Source: Candidatus Alistipes intestinigallinarum (lineage in GTDB: Bacteria; Bacteroidota; Bacteroidia; Bacteroidales; Rikenellaceae). From it: a DNA stretch of 53,280 nucleotides. The stretch lies in assembly GCA_019115745.1 (NCBI GenBank), contig DXDA01000050.1:1-53280 (forward strand). The letters are read 5' to 3'. The notes below the pieces were generated by a model, which worked only from the letters and a program-made list of their open reading frames with translations, was not told the origin of the DNA and searched no databases. The stretch's first letter is position 1; the number at the start of each line of letters is the position of its first letter. The translations under genes and the position numbers were made by a program. Below, piece by piece: positions 50,994 through 53,280 of the stretch.

Positions 50994-52343
50994 TCAGAGG
51001 TCGCTGTTCCACTCTCCGGCGGCATCGCCGTAGATCACCGGGCGCGATTTCTCCACCGATTTGAGCCACTGGTAGGCTTTGTACATGTTGTATCCGTTGC
51101 CCGAGGGCGATCCCAGGTCGTAGGCTATAACGCAGGTGAAGTTCCGCGAACGGTAGTACATCGACTTCACCCGTTCGAGGTATTCGTCGACCAGAGCCGG
51201 GTTGTTCGAGGGTGTGCCGCCCACACGGCGGTCGTCGCGCCGATCCGGGGCCGAGATCGCCGCACGGTCGATGACGTAAAGACCCAGTTCGTCGCACAGT
51301 TCATAGAACCAGGCCGGTTGCGGAGAGCTCGGGCAGATCGTATTCTTGCCTTTGGCCTTCAGGGACTTGAGCTCCGAGAGGGCGGTTTTGCGGTCTGCGG
51401 CGGCGTTGTACTCCGCCTTGGCGAGCTGCAGCTCCTTGCCCAGCCGCATGAGCCGTCCGTCGACGAGTTCCGTCTTCCCGAAGCCGATCTTCAGCGGCAT
51501 GTACTCCTTGTAGACGCCGTTGCGGCGCGTGAAGAGCATCACGCGGTAGAGCGGCGGGTTTTTGCTCCCGGCCTCCCACTTGTTCGCATAGGTGCCGTAG
51601 ATGAAGGGCGAATAACGCACCGTATCGGTCGAGCGTCCGGGGATGGTGATCTCCGTCATGTTGAATTCGAGCAGCTTGCCCTGCGGCGAGTAGATGTCGT
51701 ACCCCACGGTGACGGGTTCGTCGTAGTTGTAGGCGTTGCAGGCGACGATCTTCAGATCGAGCATCCCGAAGTCGCGGCCCAGCGTGTCGGGCACGAGGGC
51801 GATCTCGAAATCGGCGATCGACCGCTTGTCCTGATAATAGAGGTAGCTGTTCTCGAAGAGCGGGCGTGCGCTTCCCGATGCGTCGATCGGCAGCCGGCGG
51901 GCGTGCATCAGCACACGGAACGTATTGACTCCCTGGCGGATGTAGGGCGTAAGGTCGAATTCCGACGGGGTCAGCGCATCGTTCACCTCGGCGACGGGTT
52001 GGTCGTTGAGCCAGAGCGAGTAACCTGCCCCCGGATTTTCGAGGTGCAGGAAGACCCGCCCGTCGGTCCACTCGAACGGGATCTCGACCTTTGCGCCGTA
52101 GAATGCCGAGATGTCGCCCGACGATTCGGTAATCAACTCCGGGCGGAAGGCCTTCCAGTAGCCTCCGGCCTCGCGGTTGCGGGCATCGGCATCGTGGCGG
52201 GCGTTGTAGGGGACCACTTCCGTGCGATAGATGCGGCCGCCTTGGGACAGCGGCACGGGCGTGGACTCCTCCGGGATCGGGATCTGGGCCGCAGCCGTCA
52301 GCGTGCAGGCTGCCAGGGCAGCCGTCCATATCGTTCGTTTCAT
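50994..52343 (-). CDS. Secreted GH2-like protein lacking catalytic acid/base (probable pseudoenzyme)
   Basis: A 449-residue protein with a signal peptide (about 1-19, ending LTAAAQ). A GH2 sugar-binding-type jelly roll (about 60-185; GRVFLHLENPGAGYSLWLND) and an immunoglobulin-like domain (190-290) are followed by a shortened TIM-barrel start (293-449). WFYELCDELGLYVID (345-359) is classic GH2, but the acid/base motif reads LGSPSGNG (410-417) where active GH2 enzymes have LGNESGNG, so the catalytic Glu is lost. The chain ends before the nucleophile. It may bind a glycan without cutting it. The usual arginine/histidine strand motif is also absent. It is the first gene of an operon with rlmH. 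Confidence 0.8.
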   Translation of the reverse strand: MKRTIWTAALAACTLTAAAQIPIPEESTPVPLSQGGRIYRTEVVPYNARHDADARNREAGGYWKAFRPELITESSGDISAFYGAKVEIPFEWTDGRVFLHLENPGAGYSLWLNDQPVAEVNDALTPSEFDLTPYIRQGVNTFRVLMHARRLPIDASGSARPLFENSYLYYQDKRSIADFEIALVPDTLGRDFGMLDLKIVACNAYNYDEPVTVGYDIYSPQGKLLEFNMTEITIPGRSTDTVRYSPFIYGTYANKWEAGSKNPPLYRVMLFTRRNGVYKEYMPLKIGFGKTELVDGRLMRLGKELQLAKAEYNAAADRKTALSELKSLKAKGKNTICPSSPQPAWFYELCDELGLYVIDRAAISAPDRRDDRRVGGTPSNNPALVDEYLERVKSMYYRSRNFTCVIAYDLGSPSGNGYNMYKAYQWLKSVEKSRPVIYGDAAGEWNSDL

Positions 52344-52368
52344 CGTGTGCAGGGTTATATAACTCGGA

Positions 52369-52399
52369 CAAAGGTACTTTTTTTTTGCCAAATCGCAAA
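52369..52399 (-). promoter_or_regulatory. Promoter for the GH2-like gene and rlmH
   Basis: On the minus strand, TTTG (complement of 52396-52399), a 19-bp spacer and TACCTTTG (complement of 52369-52376) match the consensus, 25 bp before ATG 52343. It is interleaved with the divergent asnS promoter. Confidence 0.8.
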
Positions 52400-52414
52400 T
52401 TATGGCTAACTTTG
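52384..52414 (+). promoter_or_regulatory. Promoter for asnS
   Basis: TTTG (52384-52387), a 19-bp spacer and TAACTTTG (52407-52414) match the consensus. The -33 box lies inside the spacer of the opposing promoter, so the two cannot be occupied at once. Confidence 0.8.
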
Positions 52415-52445
52415 GCAATTCGGAAAAATGTGTGAACTGAAATCT

Positions 52446-53280
52446 ATGAAAACGCAGAGAATCGCTGAAATCCTGAAGTCGGGATCCGTGGATACCGACA
52501 TCGTCGTCAAAGGCTGGGTGCGCACCAAGCGCGGAAACAAGAACGTGGCGTTCATCGCCCTGAACGACGGGTCGTGCGTGAATAACATACAGGTGGTGGT
52601 CGATCTGGCCAAAATCCCGGAAGAACAGCTCAAACCCATCACTACGGGAGCCTGCATCCGCGTCGACGGACGGCTGGTGGCCTCCCCGGGCGCCGGACAG
52701 GGCGTCGAGGTCCAGGCCGAACGGATCGAGATCTACGGCACGGCCGATCCCGATACCTATCCCCTGCAGAAGAAGGGACACTCGCTGGAGTTCCTGCGTG
52801 ACATCGCCTACCTGCGCCCCCGGACCAATACGTTCGGTGCCGTGCTGCGTATCCGTCACGCCATGGCCTACGCCATCCACGAGTATTTCAACAAGAACGG
52901 ATTCTACTACTTCCATACGCCGATCATCACCGCGTCGGACTGCGAAGGCGCCGGTGCGATGTTCCAGGTCACGACCCTCGACCTGAACAACCTCCCGAAG
53001 ACCGAGGAGGGCAAGGTCGACTATACGCAGGACTTCTTCGGCAAGTCGTGCAACCTGACCGTCTCGGGACAGCTCGAAGGGGAACTGGGCGCCCTCTCGC
53101 TGGGCCGTATCTACACCTTCGGTCCGACGTTCCGCGCCGAGAACTCCAACACCCCGCGTCATGCTTCGGAGTTCTGGATGATCGAACCCGAGGCCGCGTT
53201 CTACGACCTGGAGGACAACATGGAACTGGCCGAGGACTTCCTGAAGTACCTCATCCAGTATGCGCTGGACCACCGCATGG
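52446..53280 (+). CDS. asnS: Asparaginyl-tRNA synthetase, N-terminal part
   Basis: 278 codons are present; the gene runs off the right edge. The N-terminal OB-fold anticodon-binding domain (1 to about 110) has [20 protein letters not shown] and [14 protein letters not shown]. The class II catalytic core follows with [20 protein letters not shown] (motif 1 region and the AsnRS/AspRS substrate loop), [20 protein letters not shown] and [20 protein letters not shown] (motif 2). The latter sequence favours AsnRS over AspRS. ATG 52446 is preferred; an in-frame ATG at 52428 would add six residues. Confidence 0.94.
   Translation, partial: MKTQRIAEILKSGSVDTDIVVKGWVRTKRGNKNVAFIALNDGSCVNNIQVVVDLAKIPEEQLKPITTGACIRVDGRLVASPGAGQGVEVQAERIEIYGTADPDTYPLQKKGHSLEFLRDIAYLRPRTNTFGAVLRIRHAMAYAIHEYFNKNGFYYFHTPIITASDCEGAGAMFQVTTLDLNNLPKTEEGKVDYTQDFFGKSCNLTVSGQLEGELGALSLGRIYTFGPTFRAENSNTPRHASEFWMIEPEAAFYDLEDNMELAEDFLKYLIQYALDHRM

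Noticed and set aside
52344..53273. Upstream extension of the GH2-like frame (to 53273)
   Set aside because: It would run antisense through asnS and over two promoters; the signal peptide marks ATG 52343 as the start.

Overview
The window looks like chromosomal DNA from a GC-rich member of the Bacteroidales, most plausibly Alistipes or a close Rikenellaceae relative. The evidence is the protein families (a BtuG-like propeller and BtuB-type receptor, Bacteroidales-style NrdD), the start sites preceded by the Bacteroidota -7 box TAnnTTTG (often with a -33 TTTG 19-20 bp upstream), the near absence of Shine-Dalgarno sequences, and the high GC content. The genus is an inference. I see no tRNA or rRNA gene, no insertion sequence, no prophage and no CRISPR array. 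Both ends cut a gene: nrdD on the left and asnS on the right.

Layout. 1-1000: 5' part of an anaerobic ribonucleotide reductase gene behind a cobalamin riboswitch (minus strand). 1156-5290: a glycosylation group. A GT39-type transferase and a GtrA-like protein (plus) converge on a polyprenol-phosphate-mannose-synthase-like GT2 and a GT87-like membrane protein (minus). 5364-6059: an AlkD-like repair protein. 6255-10575: a vitamin B12 uptake operon (BtuG-like propeller, second surface lipoprotein, BtuB-type receptor) behind a second cobalamin riboswitch. 10656-14734: GNAT, AsmA-like and LysO genes. 14779-19210: a small regulator with a membrane protein, a small GNAT, MutY, a Ca2+/Na+-exchanger-like protein and a ZIP transporter.

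19455-43143 is the core of the window: two adjacent same-strand nucleotide operons. The pyr operon (pyrC-carA-carB-pyrK-pyrD-pyrF-glutaredoxin-pyrE-pyrB) encodes every step from bicarbonate and glutamine to UMP. The pur operon (purE-K-L-C-F-M-N-H-D-folD) encodes the IMP pathway except purB, and adds FolD, which makes the formyl-folate used by PurN and PurH. Each operon starts with a consensus promoter, a short leader containing a small ORF, and an intrinsic-terminator hairpin just before the first structural gene. This suggests control by attenuation. PyrB carries a C-terminal zinc domain like that of PyrI but has no allosteric domain.

43166-52343 is mostly minus strand: a DUF2156-GNAT fusion, an LtaS-like sulfatase-fold membrane protein, nadC, a lipoprotein, a TonB-dependent receptor, rlmH, and a secreted GH2-like protein that lacks the catalytic acid/base. 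asnS starts at 52446 from a promoter interleaved with that of the GH2-like gene.

The window is largely housekeeping DNA. The best candidates for something undescribed are the pyr and pur leader RNAs, followed by the PyrB-zinc-domain fusion and the GH2 pseudoenzyme.
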